Positions 8,606 through 17,867 are shown, counted from the first letter of the stretch. The stretch is 64,000 nucleotides of DNA from Paraburkholderia ginsengiterrae (GCF_001645125.1 NZ_LXKA01000221.1:248001-312000); one strand, 5' to 3'. Numbers and translations: made by a program. The notes: generated from the letters alone by a model not told the origin.

Positions 8606-9967
8606 ATGAGTGCGTTGTTCGAATCAGAAGCGTCAGCGGTCGACGCTGACTCGCGCCGGCTATTGCGCGATGCCTACTTGACGGCTGAGTGGCGAATCAT
8701 CCCGCTCCTGTTTGGCTTGTGGATGCTCGCGTGGGTGGACAGGGCGAACGTAGCGTTTGCCAAGCTGCAGATGCTGTCCGACCTGCATTTCAGCGAGACG
8801 GCATATGGTCTTGGAGCGGGCCTGTTCTTCCTCGGGTATGTCGTTTTCTCGGTTCCGAGCTCGATCGTTCAGCAGCGAACCGGCGCGAGGTTGCTCATAT
8901 CGATGATTGCCATCGGCTGGGGGGCAACGAGTGTCGCGATGATGTTCGTGAAGTCGACCGGAATGTTTTATTTCCTGCGTTTCCTGCTTGGCGTGTTCGA
9001 GGCTGGCTTCTATCCTGGCGTCATCCTCTACTTCAATCAGTGGTTTCCGGCCCAGCGGCGCACGCGAAATTTCAGTATTTTCCACTCTGCAGCAGTTTGC
9101 TCGACAGTCGCCGTCAGCCTGAGTGGGGGTTTCGTGCTCGAACACATGAGCGGCACGTGGGGATTGGCTGGCTGGAGGTGGATGTTTCTCCTGCAAGCCA
9201 TTCCGACTGTTCTGCTTGGCGTGGTCGCGTTATTTGCGCTCCCCGACGGCCCCGCCACCGCGGGTTGGCTGTCCGATGCCAAGCGGCGTCTGGTTCTGGA
9301 CGACCTCGCGCGGGACAGAGGTCTCGCTTTGTCAGACACGGAGAGTTCGTCACCCGTGGTAGCGAACTCGATGCTCTGGATGCTGTCTGGCATCTATTTC
9401 TGCATCCTGGCGGCCAATACCGCTTTGGGGTTTTTTACGCCGACGATTCTTCACGAAGCGGGCTTCGGGGGGTATAGCGCGGTCGGTAACGCGGTTGCTG
9501 CGATTTGCATACTGGGTGCGCTTGGCAACATCGGATTTTCCATGTTCGCAAGCCGCTATCGGGACGTGCGGTGGCATTGCGCCATTGCGGCGCTCGTCAC
9601 ACTGACGAGCCTGCTGATTCTGGTTTTTGTCTGGCACAGCAGCCGAACAGCGACGTTCGTCACACTGGTTTTCGGCATAGCAGGGACAGGCGCCGGGGTA
9701 TCTCTGTTCTGGCAACTCCCGGCTCGCTTCATGCGCCAGAATACGCTTGCGCTTGGGGTGCCCATCATCAGTTCTGTTGCCAACATAGCGGGGTTCCTGA
9801 CGCCGTGGATGACGGGCTATTTACGCGACGTGTCCGGAAGCTATGCGAGTGGTTTCCTCGCAGCTGCGGGCGTTGAGGTAATTGCAGTCATTGCATTGAC
9901 CGCGGGCATTCCGTTTCTGACTCGCAGGCAGCAGTCCGAATGTAAGACTTGTGCGAGTGCGCATTAG
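8606..9967 (+). CDS. MFS transporter, anion:cation symporter type
   Basis: A 453-residue, 12-helix major facilitator protein. The first helix region WRIIPLLFGLWMLAWVDRAN with its D-R-x-N motif is typical of the ACS family (phthalate, tartrate, hexuronate and glucarate permeases), which import organic anions with protons. Chosen start ATG 8606 is preceded by GGAG at 8594-8597; an earlier in-frame codon lacks such a site. It follows the hydrolase by about 100 bases on the same strand and likely brings in the acid degraded by the island. The substrate is not determinable from sequence alone. Confidence 0.9.
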   Translation: MSALFESEASAVDADSRRLLRDAYLTAEWRIIPLLFGLWMLAWVDRANVAFAKLQMLSDLHFSETAYGLGAGLFFLGYVVFSVPSSIVQQRTGARLLISMIAIGWGATSVAMMFVKSTGMFYFLRFLLGVFEAGFYPGVILYFNQWFPAQRRTRNFSIFHSAAVCSTVAVSLSGGFVLEHMSGTWGLAGWRWMFLLQAIPTVLLGVVALFALPDGPATAGWLSDAKRRLVLDDLARDRGLALSDTESSSPVVANSMLWMLSGIYFCILAANTALGFFTPTILHEAGFGGYSAVGNAVAAICILGALGNIGFSMFASRYRDVRWHCAIAALVTLTSLLILVFVWHSSRTATFVTLVFGIAGTGAGVSLFWQLPARFMRQNTLALGVPIISSVANIAGFLTPWMTGYLRDVSGSYASGFLAAAGVEVIAVIALTAGIPFLTRRQQSECKTCASAH

Positions 9968-9974
9968 TAGGGGG

Positions 9975-10000
9975 CCGGAAGCGCGTTGGGACGCTTCCGG
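9975..10000. terminator. Hairpin between convergent MFS and tetR genes
   Basis: CCGGAAGCG (9975-9983) and CGCTTCCGG (9992-10000) form a perfect 9-bp stem with an 8-base loop. It lies 8 bases after the MFS stop and 24 bases from the tetR stop, so it may terminate both transcripts. There is no marked U-tract on either side. Confidence 0.5.
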
Positions 10001-10023
10001 AAGCGCAAGGCGCCAGATCGTTT

Positions 10024-10590
10024 CTAGCAATGGCTTTCGATCAGTTTGCGAGCCGCCACCAGATAGTCTTCTGAAGTACGTTTGTCCGGGAAGACGCGAG
10101 ATAGACTTAACGCGCCGATCATGATTCCCAACATGGCTTTAGCAGATAGATCGGACCCATCTGCCTGAATGGCGTCAGACGCAAGCTTCTCGAGGGCGGC
10201 GAGACGGTCGCTCATCACTTTGCGCACCGGGTCAGGCATGCGGGACACTTCAGCGCTGAGTGCGGCTGCGAAGCATCCCCGATCCATATGGTCGCGATGA
10301 TGTGGCGACAAGTACGCTTCCGTCATCGCCCGGACCTTTTTGCCGGCAGGGGCTGCCTTGATTGCTGCGCTGAGCCATGACAAGGTCTCTTCAAAGGCAG
10401 CGAGGCAAGTCTCTACGACGAGATCTTCCTTGGATTGGAAGTGTGCGTAGAAGCCGCCGTGTGTCAAGCCGGCGCTGCTCATGAGGCTGGCGACGCCGAC
10501 GGACTTGATTCCTTCCGCACGAAAGCGCCTGGCCGCGGCCTCGACGATCAACTGGCGCGTCCTGTCTTTCCTGTCAGCTTCGTAACGCAT
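10024..10590 (-). CDS. TetR-family regulator
   Basis: A 188-residue TetR protein with an N-terminal HTH (SLMSSAGLTHGGFYAHFQSKEDL, residues about 33-55) of the sort seen in AcuR/YxaF-type repressors. The remainder is a helical effector domain with the conserved GCFAAALSAE segment. It is divergent from an alpha/beta hydrolase gene, and the perfect inverted repeat at 10666-10683 is its likely operator. Control of the hydrolase, and perhaps of the acyl-CoA ligase beyond it, is inferred from position. Confidence 0.92.
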   Translation of the reverse strand: MRYEADRKDRTRQLIVEAAARRFRAEGIKSVGVASLMSSAGLTHGGFYAHFQSKEDLVVETCLAAFEETLSWLSAAIKAAPAGKKVRAMTEAYLSPHHRDHMDRGCFAAALSAEVSRMPDPVRKVMSDRLAALEKLASDAIQADGSDLSAKAMLGIMIGALSLSRVFPDKRTSEDYLVAARKLIESHC

Positions 10591-10665
10591 ATTGCAGTCC
10601 TTTGTCAGATCAATTCAGCGGTGAAGATGGTTTTCGTCGCCACGAAATACCGTTTGCCGCAGTTT

Positions 10666-10683
10666 ATATGACGTGTATCATAT
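10666..10683. promoter_or_regulatory. Probable TetR operator
   Basis: ATATGA-CGTGTA-TCATAT is a perfect 6-bp inverted repeat with a 6-base spacer, 30 bases before the hydrolase start and 76 bases before the divergent tetR start. A TGTATCA heptamer inside it (10674-10680) recurs at 10686-10692. The symmetry and position suit a TetR dimer site that represses both genes. Recognition by this particular TetR is inference. Confidence 0.55.
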
Positions 10684-10712
10684 CATGTATCAAATTGCAT
10701 ACGGAGAAGTCC

Positions 10713-11519
10713 ATGTTTGACGCAACCGCGGTCGAATCTGCCGCAAACTACGCCGATTTATTCCTCAGTCCAAAGCGGACGGGTGCGACCGAGTCGGATA
10801 GAACGCTGCTAGCAGCGGCAGAGCGCTGGGAGGTGGACCACGACGGAGCTTCCATTGCGGTCTGGAGATGGGGGCGAGGCAAACCGGTGCTCCTCTGTCA
10901 CGGTTGGGAAAGCAGGGCATCACATCTGGGTGCGTTCATTCAACCTCTCATCGCGGCAGGTTACTCGGTGATCGGCTATGACGCCCCGGCTCACGGTGCT
11001 TCGCCGGGAAGCACGGCGAGTGTCGCGTCGTTTGGCCGGGCATTGATCGCGGTCGCGAACGAGATCGGGCCAGTGGAAGGGCTGATCAGTCACTCGCTTG
11101 GCGTGCCTGCGAGCTTGTGGGCCTATACGCGCGGGCTGCGAGTTAAGGCGAGTGCGCACATCAGCGGTCCCTCGTCCCTGGAAGCGGTGCTCAATAGATT
11201 TGCGGTCGGCAGCGGAATGCCGGATGGCGTCTTCGAGGATTTCAAACAAACGGTCGAATCCAGAACGCAAGTGATGGTGGGCGAGTTCGAGGCCGAAGTG
11301 CTGGCATCTGGGGTACGTCATCCCGTGCTCTTCATGCACGATCGCGATGATCGGGAAGTTCCCCACGCGGCGTCTCTGCACATGCATGATCTCGTATCGG
11401 GATCGTCACTCGAATTGACCTCCGGCCTGGGGCATCGCCGCATTATTCGAGATCCAGGCGTGGTTGCGGTTGTTGTGGATTTTCTGAAAGCAGAGTCACT
11501 CAGAGATCAGGTCGAATAA
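10713..11519 (+). CDS. Alpha/beta hydrolase
   Basis: A 268-residue cytoplasmic alpha/beta hydrolase. The oxyanion segment LLCHGWESR is followed by GYDAPAHG. The nucleophile lies in ISHSLGVPAS (Ser near residue 128), with an acid residue in MHDRDDREV and the histidine in GLGHRRI. ATG 10713 follows a GGAGAAG ribosome site; upstream ATGs in the frame precede the operator and are unlikely. It could be an esterase, thioesterase or C-C hydrolase. Its divergent tetR suggests substrate-induced expression. Confidence 0.88.
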   Translation: MFDATAVESAANYADLFLSPKRTGATESDRTLLAAAERWEVDHDGASIAVWRWGRGKPVLLCHGWESRASHLGAFIQPLIAAGYSVIGYDAPAHGASPGSTASVASFGRALIAVANEIGPVEGLISHSLGVPASLWAYTRGLRVKASAHISGPSSLEAVLNRFAVGSGMPDGVFEDFKQTVESRTQVMVGEFEAEVLASGVRHPVLFMHDRDDREVPHAASLHMHDLVSGSSLELTSGLGHRRIIRDPGVVAVVVDFLKAESLRDQVE

Positions 11520-11544
11520 GTTTGCGTGTCGGAGGACCGGTAGT

Positions 11545-11564
11545 CGATTGGCTTGCACCAATCG
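11545..11564 (+). terminator. Possible terminator hairpin after the alpha/beta hydrolase
   Basis: CGATTGG-CTTGCA-CCAATCG is a perfect 7-bp stem with a 6-base loop, 26 bases after the hydrolase stop. No U-tract follows, so this is a weak call. If it acts, the acyl-CoA ligase at 11669 has its own promoter. Confidence 0.35.
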
Positions 11565-11668
11565 GCGCCGGACATTTCTGCCGCCGAACGCTTTTCCATT
11601 ATTGTTAGCAATCCTGCGTGATTGCCGATGTTGAAAACAGCTGCATTTATTGGTGGATCAAATACACG

Positions 11669-13366
11669 ATGTCATCGCCTCTCTCCGCTCAAGCAACGTC
11701 GCCACATTGGCCCGCGCATTTGTCGCATCATCTGACATTGCCGGAAACGAACCTGTACTACAACGCTGAAGTGTCAGCGGCACGGTATCCGGACAAGCCC
11801 TTCATCATCTTTTACGGCACACCGGTAACGTTCGCCCAGTTTAGAGACGAAACCTGCCGCATCGCTGGTTATCTTCAGCAGCGCTGCGGCGTGAAAGCCG
11901 GCGACCGCGTACTGTTGTACATGCAGAACAGCCCCCAATGGATCATTGCCTACTATGCGATCCTGAGGGCTAATGCGGTTGTCGTACCCGTGAACCCGAT
12001 GAACCAGACAGAGGAGGTGCGCCACTTCGTCGAAGATAGTGGTGCTCACGCAGCGTTCGTCGCCCAGGATCTCTACGAGCGGATCGCGCCGCTGGTGGGT
12101 CCCGATGAAGCGGGGCTGAAGCACGTGCTGGTTGCGACCTACAGTGACTACCTGAAATGCGCGCCCGATACGTCACCACCCGATTTCGTCGCGGCGCCAG
12201 CGAACGTGGAAGGGTTGGGCGTCACGCGCTGGCAAGCAATGCTCGACGCGAGGCTTGAACCAGGGCCGCTCACGGCGGGTCCCGACGATCTCTGCGTGAT
12301 GCCGTACACATCGGGTACGACAGGCAAGCCGAAGGGCTGCATGCACACGCATCGGAGCGTGATGAGCACGGCCGTCGGCGGTGTGCGCTGGTTCGGTACG
12401 GACCAGGAGTCGATTCAATTGTCCGTCTTGCCGCTTTTTCACGTGACCGGCATGACGGGGGGAATGAACGGATCGCTGTATGCCGGTGCAACTATCGTGG
12501 TCTTGCCGCGCTGGGATCGCGATGTGGCTGCGCGTGCCATCGAGCGTTATCAGATCAGCAGCTGGTCGGCTATATCCACGATGGTCGTCGATTTTGTGTC
12601 CAATCCGCGGCTCGGCGAGTACGACCTGTCCAGCCTGAAGTGGATACGAGGCGGGGGCGCGACAATGCCGGACGCGGTGGTCAAGAAGCTAAGGGATCTA
12701 ACGGGACTCGAATATCTCGAAGGCTATGGCATGTCGGAGACGATGGCGGCCACCCATATCAATCCGCCGCAGCGGCCAAAGGCTCAATGTCTTGGAATCC
12801 CGGTATTCGACGTCGACTCACGCGTGATCGATCCGGATACCCTTCATGAAATGCCGGTTGGGCAAGTGGGTGAACTCGTGGTCCACGCACCGCAACTCAT
12901 GCAAGGCTACTGGCAGAATCCGGACGCGACGCTCGAAACGTTCATCGAGATCGACGGCCGGCAGTTTCTGCGCACGGGCGACCTCGTGCATGTCGACGAT
13001 GAAGGCTACTACTTCATGGCCGATCGTTTGAAGCGCATGATCAATGCGTCCGGCTACAAGGTGTGGCCGGCGGAAGTGGAAGCGCTGATGTATCGCCATG
13101 CGGCCATCAAGGAAGTCTGCGTGATCGGGGCGTACGACGCGAAGCGCGGCGAAACAGTCAAAGCCATCGTGGTGCTCGATCCGAGCCGTACGGTCGACGT
13201 GAGCGAGAAGGACATCGCCGACTGGGCGCACGAGAACATGGCCGCCTATAAAGCGCCGCGTATGGTGGAGTTCGTCGATTCACTGCCAAAGTCGGGCAGC
13301 GGCAAAATCCTGTGGCGTGCGCTGCAAGAGAGCGAGGCGCTAAAGCACCGCAAGCCGACCACCTGA
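11669..13366 (+). CDS. AMP-dependent acyl-CoA synthetase, copy 2
   Basis: A 565-residue ANL ligase and clear paralogue of the enzyme encoded at 2479-4149. The shared stretches include WPAHL near the N-terminus, VMPYTSGTTGKPKGCMHTHR, YGMSE, RTGDL and the catalytic-lysine region SGSGKILWR. The chosen ATG 11669 matches the paralogue's start; an upstream in-frame codon adds 17 residues without a counterpart. It lies downstream of the alpha/beta hydrolase and directly upstream of a LysR gene on the same strand. Two near-identical ligases in one island suggest either two related substrates or differently regulated copies. Confidence 0.93.
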   Translation: MSSPLSAQATSPHWPAHLSHHLTLPETNLYYNAEVSAARYPDKPFIIFYGTPVTFAQFRDETCRIAGYLQQRCGVKAGDRVLLYMQNSPQWIIAYYAILRANAVVVPVNPMNQTEEVRHFVEDSGAHAAFVAQDLYERIAPLVGPDEAGLKHVLVATYSDYLKCAPDTSPPDFVAAPANVEGLGVTRWQAMLDARLEPGPLTAGPDDLCVMPYTSGTTGKPKGCMHTHRSVMSTAVGGVRWFGTDQESIQLSVLPLFHVTGMTGGMNGSLYAGATIVVLPRWDRDVAARAIERYQISSWSAISTMVVDFVSNPRLGEYDLSSLKWIRGGGATMPDAVVKKLRDLTGLEYLEGYGMSETMAATHINPPQRPKAQCLGIPVFDVDSRVIDPDTLHEMPVGQVGELVVHAPQLMQGYWQNPDATLETFIEIDGRQFLRTGDLVHVDDEGYYFMADRLKRMINASGYKVWPAEVEALMYRHAAIKEVCVIGAYDAKRGETVKAIVVLDPSRTVDVSEKDIADWAHENMAAYKAPRMVEFVDSLPKSGSGKILWRALQESEALKHRKPTT

Positions 13367-13437
13367 TTGGTTTAGACTGCTGCGTATGCCCGCCATTCCG
13401 GCCGCCCTTCATTGCCCTTCAGCAAAAGGATCTCGCC

Positions 13438-14346
13438 ATGGAATATGTCGAAAGCTTGCGCGTCTTCCGGTCCGTGGTCGAATTGAAGAGCTTCACACGA
13501 GCAGCGGATATGCACGGACTGACCCGGCCGGCGGTGTCGCGAGCCATCGCTGGGTTGGAGGAGCGCATGGGCTGCCGGCTGCTGCACCGAACCACGCGGC
13601 AGATCTCGCTTACTGAAGCCGCGGAGCGCTTCTACGAAGGCTGCGTGCGCATCCTCGACGATCTGGAGGCGCTCGAGGCCGACGTGGCTAACCAGACACG
13701 CGAGGCGGGCGGCGTCTTGCGTCTGGTTGCCCACACGACGGCGACGGTCAACCGGCTGGTTCCGTTGATCGCCGGATTCAAGCGGTCCTACCCGAAAGTC
13801 ACGCTCGACGTGACGCTGACGGAGCGGCCCGTTGACCTGGTCGCGGACGGCTACGACCTGGGCATCGTCGTTCCCTACATGGTGACGAGCGAGACAACCG
13901 TTGTCCGCTTGCTCGAGCGAATGCGCGTGGTGATTGTCGCGGCGCCGGAGTATCTGCAAAGAACATCCATACCGCGCCATCCGTCCGACCTCGCGAATCA
14001 TCAGTTCGTGCTGATGTCGCCATCGATTGGCGGCGTCAGCATCGGCTTCAGGAATGGCGAGGAAGAGCTGAGCGTACCTCGTCGATTCGACATCTCCTCG
14101 AACAGCGCCGCCTTCAACCGTGAAATGGTGCTGCAGGGTTTCGGCATCGGTGTCGTGCCCGAAGCGCTTGTCGACACCGAACTGGCTTCGGGTGCGCTCG
14201 TGCGGCTCCTCACCGGTTTCGAGCTCATCGACGACAGCGTCGAAATCCGGCTCGCATACAGCAACCGGACCCTGCTGCCTGCCAAGGTGCGTGCGTTTAT
14301 CGACTATGCGGCGGCCTTTTTCGGGTCGCTGGCGGCGTCGCGATAG
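13438..14346 (+). CDS. LysR-family regulator
   Basis: A 302-residue LysR-type regulator: winged HTH at residues about 4-62 (FTRAADMHGLTRPAVSRAIA) and a periplasmic-binding-like effector domain after residue 90. It belongs to the CrgA-like group, whose members often sit beside the genes they regulate. ATG 13438 has AAGGAT upstream. It follows the second ligase by 71 bases on the same strand, so it may be co-transcribed. Target and ligand are unknown. Confidence 0.92.
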   Translation: MEYVESLRVFRSVVELKSFTRAADMHGLTRPAVSRAIAGLEERMGCRLLHRTTRQISLTEAAERFYEGCVRILDDLEALEADVANQTREAGGVLRLVAHTTATVNRLVPLIAGFKRSYPKVTLDVTLTERPVDLVADGYDLGIVVPYMVTSETTVVRLLERMRVVIVAAPEYLQRTSIPRHPSDLANHQFVLMSPSIGGVSIGFRNGEEELSVPRRFDISSNSAAFNREMVLQGFGIGVVPEALVDTELASGALVRLLTGFELIDDSVEIRLAYSNRTLLPAKVRAFIDYAAAFFGSLAASR

Positions 14347-14478
14347 GTCAGACAAAACGTACTGCCGTTCGCGCATAAAAAGGGGTTGTATCAGTGACCA
14401 GGCCGCATTTGGTACAGGAAACGATAACAAACTGATCGCTGAGACTGCATCGCTTCGCGGGCGCTGCTCCATTAATCT

Positions 14479-14490
14479 GTGCGTATGCAC
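14479..14490. promoter_or_regulatory. Near-palindromic MarR site over the marR start codon
   Basis: GTGCGTATGCAC differs by one base from the perfect palindrome GTGCATATGCAC at 14982-14993. The ATG of the marR gene is inside it (14485-14487). Binding here would block its own transcription or translation start, giving autoregulation. Function is inferred from the match and position. Confidence 0.55.
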
Positions 14491-14919
14491 TCAGATGATC
14501 TTCACAGCGACGATTGTTTCGCTCTCCGCCAGGCCTCTCGACATATTTCGAAGCTTTACGAGCGGCATTTGTCCGAGGCCGGCATCACGTCCACGCAGTT
14601 CAGCATTCTCAGAACGCTGGGCCGCCGTTCCAGCCTGACGATGGCCGAACTGGCCAAAGCGATGGTGATGGACAGGACGACGCTGGTGCGGGCGCTTCAA
14701 CCCTTGTTCCGGCGCGGTTTTGTAGCGGTTCCCGCGCAAGGGCAGGGTAATCGGCGCCTGCACGTCGAACTCACCAGCTCAGGGCTGACGAAGCTTGACG
14801 AGGCCGCCGCCCACTGGGCGGCTGCACAGGCCAGCTTCGAACGTAGCTTTGGGCCGCAACAGGCCGCTCATCTGCGCAGCGAATTGTTCCGCATGACGAG
14901 CGAAGTCTCCGATAGGTAA
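14485..14919 (+). CDS. MarR-family regulator of the efflux operon
   Basis: A 144-residue MarR protein with the winged-helix core at residues about 35-105: LTMAELAKAMVMDRTTLVRA, then the wing around GQGNRRLHVELTSSG. It lies 125 bases upstream of the outer-membrane factor gene on the same strand. That is the usual layout for MarR repressors of EmrAB-type pumps, such as emrR. Its start is either GTG 14479 or ATG 14485. Palindromes at its own start and before the pump operon suggest that it represses both and is released by a pump substrate. Confidence 0.9.
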   Translation: MHSDDLHSDDCFALRQASRHISKLYERHLSEAGITSTQFSILRTLGRRSSLTMAELAKAMVMDRTTLVRALQPLFRRGFVAVPAQGQGNRRLHVELTSSGLTKLDEAAAHWAAAQASFERSFGPQQAAHLRSELFRMTSEVSDR

Positions 14920-14981
14920 CTGAAAAGCAACAAACTCGTGCGCTTTGGCGCATCGATAGATGAGCAACTGAACGCTATTGT

Positions 14982-14993
14982 GTGCATATGCAC
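14982..14993. promoter_or_regulatory. Palindromic MarR operator before the efflux operon
   Basis: GTGCATATGCAC is a perfect 12-bp palindrome, 52 bases before the first pump gene. Its only other near copy seen here lies at the start of the adjacent marR gene. This supports a shared operator for the MarR protein. Confidence 0.6.
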
Positions 14994-15044
14994 TTCTGCA
15001 ATGCAAAACCAGATTAATCGGATGAAAGAAAGGAGATGGAAACC

Positions 15045-16556
15045 ATGACGAATCGCTACCGACCCCAGCCGCGCCTGGGCGCATGGACGGCGTCGATTGC
15101 CGCGGCAGTGGCGGCGCTGAGCCTGGCCGGATGCGTGAACTACGCGGGCATCAAGAGCGACAAGCACATTGCGCCGCCAGCCAGCTACGAGACGCAGCAG
15201 AGCCTGCCCGCTGAGGGCGGCCAATGGCCGAGCCTGGACTGGGCCAACCAGTTCGGAGATCCCCAGTTGCGCAAGCTGATCGACGAGGCGCTGGCGGGCA
15301 ATCCGACGATCGACCAGGCGCGCGCTCGCATCGAGAAGGCGTCTTCGACGGTCGGCACGGCGAACTCCGCGCTTTATCCCAAGGTGACGGGAAGCTATTC
15401 GTGGACACGCGAGCTCTACAGCGGCAACGGTTCCGTTCCCCCGCCGATCAACGGCACCTGGCAGAGCGAGAATAACTTGCTTACCAATGCTTCGTTCGAC
15501 CTCGACCTGTGGGGCAAGAATCGTGAGCGGCTTCGTCAGTCCGTCTCGCAGGAGAAGGTTGCCGAAGCTGAAGCCGAAGAGGTGCGCATTACGCTGGCCG
15601 CGTCGGTGGCGAGCACCTACAACCAGCTTGCGCGGCTCTATGCGTTGCGCGATATCGAAGTTCGCGAGGTGAAGAATCGCGAGGACATCGGACACATCAC
15701 GGAAGGGCGGGTTGGCGCGGGACTCGATACCAACGTGGAGCGCCAAACCGCAAATGGCGACACCGCGACGACCCGCTCCAGTGTGAGCGACCTCGACGGC
15801 CAGATCACGACCGTGCGCTACCAGTTGGCCGCCTTGCTTGGCCAGGGACCGGACCGCGGCCTCAAGATCGCGAATCCGACACTGGGCGAGGGAGCCAATG
15901 TCGCGCTTCCCGACAACCTGCCCGCGGATCTGATTTCGCGGCGCCCGGACATCGTCTCGGCGTACTGGCAAGTGGATGCCGCAACCCACGGCATCAAGGA
16001 AAAGAAGGCCGAGTTCTATCCGGACGTCAATCTTTCCGCAGCGGCGGGACTGGACGCGTTTGGCTGGGGGAAATTCCTGACGGCCGGCAGTGGACAGCTT
16101 CAGGCGGGCCCCGCGATTCATCTCCCGATCTTCGACGCCGGCGAACTGCGTTCGGAACTGAAGGGCCAATACGCGGACTTCGACTATGACGTCGCCACGT
16201 ACAACCAGACGTTGATCAATGCCTTATCCGATGTTGCCACGCAGGTGACGGAGATCCACTCGGCCGACCGTCAACTGGTCGACGCGCAGCAGGCACTGGA
16301 TGCACAGACGAAAGCCTGGCAACTGGCGCTCGTTCGCTACAAGGCGGGTTTGAACCAGCAACTTCAGGTGCTGAACGCGGACGACAACCGGCTCGCAGCC
16401 GAAACGGCCGTGGTGAACCTCGAGATGACCCGCCGCAGCATGCAGATCGGCCTGATCAAGGCACTCGGCGGTGGCTTCGACGCTTCGCAGGCCGGCCTTG
16501 CGGCGAATACGGAGACACCTATTCCTGCGCGGTCCGGCGGCGCAGAAACACATTGA
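15045..16556 (+). CDS. RND/MFS-type efflux outer-membrane lipoprotein (NodT/OprM family)
   Basis: A 503-residue TolC-like outer-membrane factor. A lipoprotein signal ends in the lipobox LAGC near residue 32. The mature protein carries two OEP repeats, with DLDLWGKNRERLRQ in the first half and the family landmark SRRPDIVSAYW in the second. ATG 15045 is preferred over ATG 15036 because AAAGGAGAT lies just upstream at the right spacing only for the former. It is the exit duct for the pump encoded by the next two genes. Confidence 0.95.
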   Translation: MTNRYRPQPRLGAWTASIAAAVAALSLAGCVNYAGIKSDKHIAPPASYETQQSLPAEGGQWPSLDWANQFGDPQLRKLIDEALAGNPTIDQARARIEKASSTVGTANSALYPKVTGSYSWTRELYSGNGSVPPPINGTWQSENNLLTNASFDLDLWGKNRERLRQSVSQEKVAEAEAEEVRITLAASVASTYNQLARLYALRDIEVREVKNREDIGHITEGRVGAGLDTNVERQTANGDTATTRSSVSDLDGQITTVRYQLAALLGQGPDRGLKIANPTLGEGANVALPDNLPADLISRRPDIVSAYWQVDAATHGIKEKKAEFYPDVNLSAAAGLDAFGWGKFLTAGSGQLQAGPAIHLPIFDAGELRSELKGQYADFDYDVATYNQTLINALSDVATQVTEIHSADRQLVDAQQALDAQTKAWQLALVRYKAGLNQQLQVLNADDNRLAAETAVVNLEMTRRSMQIGLIKALGGGFDASQAGLAANTETPIPARSGGAETH

Positions 16557-16621
16557 ACGAATAGATCGGCGGTCACGCGTCAGGGCTTGATCGCGCACCT
16601 CAACCTTTATTGGAGCTACAA

Positions 16622-17794
16622 ATGAACGCACCTCAATCATCGTCGGAAAAAGAGTTGGACAAAGAGCCGGCAAAGAAGCCGGGCAAACGCAAACTCCTGC
16701 TCTCGCTGCTCGTCGCGTCGCTTGCGGTGGCGGGCGTTGCATACGGCGCTTACTACTTCGTCGATGCCCGCCATCACGTGGATACCGACGACGCGTACGT
16801 CAACGGCAACGTCGTGCAGATCACGCCGCAGGTGACAGGCACCGTCATCGGCGTCAATGCGGATAACACGCAGATCGTCAAGAAGGGCGATCCGGTCGTC
16901 CAGATCGATCCAGCGGACGCCAGGATCGCATTGCAACAGGCCGAGGCCGATCTAGGCCAGACCGTTCGCCGCGTGCATGGCCTGTATGCCGACGACGACC
17001 GATATCGCGCCGATATCGCTCAACGCGAGTCGGACCTTTCGAAGGCGCAGGACGATCTGAAGCGCCGGCTGTCCACCGGCATGACGGGGGCCGTGTCCGA
17101 CGAGGAAATCTCCCATGCACGTGACGCGGTCAAGTCGGCGCAGGCTGCGCTCGACGCTGCCAAGCAGCAGTTCAGCGCCAATCGCGCGCTGACCGCCAAC
17201 ACGTCGGTCGAGAAGCATCCGGATGTGCTGGCCAGCGCCGCCCACGTTCGCGACGCCTACCTTGCATACTCGCGCACCACGTTGCCGGCCCCCGTAACCG
17301 GCTATATCGCGCAGCGCTCGGTGCAGGTCGGGCAGCGCGTGTCGCCCGGCGCATCGCTGATGTCCGTGGTCCCGCTCGAACAGGTCTGGGTCGATGCGAA
17401 CTTCAAGGAGTGGCAGCTTCGTCACATCCGGGTTGGACAACCTGTTGAACTGACGGCCGATGTCTACGGTTCCACCGTCGTCTATCACGGCAAGGTAGTG
17501 GGCTTTACGCCGGGCACCGGGTCGGCACTCGCACTGTTGCCGGCGCAGAACGCGACGGGCAACTGGATCAAGGTGGTGCAGCGGCTGCCGGTGCGTATCG
17601 AGATTCCGCCTGCGGAACTGGAGAAGCATCCGCTGCGCGTGGGGCTGTCGATGAACGTGGATGTCAACGTCAAGGACCCTGCCGGCGCGCAACTCGGCAC
17701 CGATCCGACCTCGACCTACAAGACGGACGTATTCGCCAAGTACGGCGACGAGGCCGATGCCGCCATCGCACGGATCATCGCCGAGAACGAATGA
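16622..17794 (+). CDS. EmrA-type membrane fusion protein
   Basis: A 390-residue HlyD/EmrA adaptor. After a short basic N-terminus (KKPGKRK) comes one inner-membrane helix at about residues 22-42, then the HVDTDDAYVNGNVV strand typical of EmrA. A coiled-coil hairpin and lipoyl half-motifs follow, with YSRTTLPAPVTGYIA beyond the hairpin. It links the inner-membrane MFS pump to the outer-membrane factor. TTGGAGC lies before ATG 16622. It is 65 bases downstream of the duct gene and 73 bases before the pump gene. Confidence 0.95.
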   Translation: MNAPQSSSEKELDKEPAKKPGKRKLLLSLLVASLAVAGVAYGAYYFVDARHHVDTDDAYVNGNVVQITPQVTGTVIGVNADNTQIVKKGDPVVQIDPADARIALQQAEADLGQTVRRVHGLYADDDRYRADIAQRESDLSKAQDDLKRRLSTGMTGAVSDEEISHARDAVKSAQAALDAAKQQFSANRALTANTSVEKHPDVLASAAHVRDAYLAYSRTTLPAPVTGYIAQRSVQVGQRVSPGASLMSVVPLEQVWVDANFKEWQLRHIRVGQPVELTADVYGSTVVYHGKVVGFTPGTGSALALLPAQNATGNWIKVVQRLPVRIEIPPAELEKHPLRVGLSMNVDVNVKDPAGAQLGTDPTSTYKTDVFAKYGDEADAAIARIIAENE

Positions 17795-17867
17795 TCTCCG
17801 CTCCCTGGAACGCGGCATGTGAAGGACGCCGCGCCTTTCTTGCCAGACAAAGGATAGCCGTCTCACC

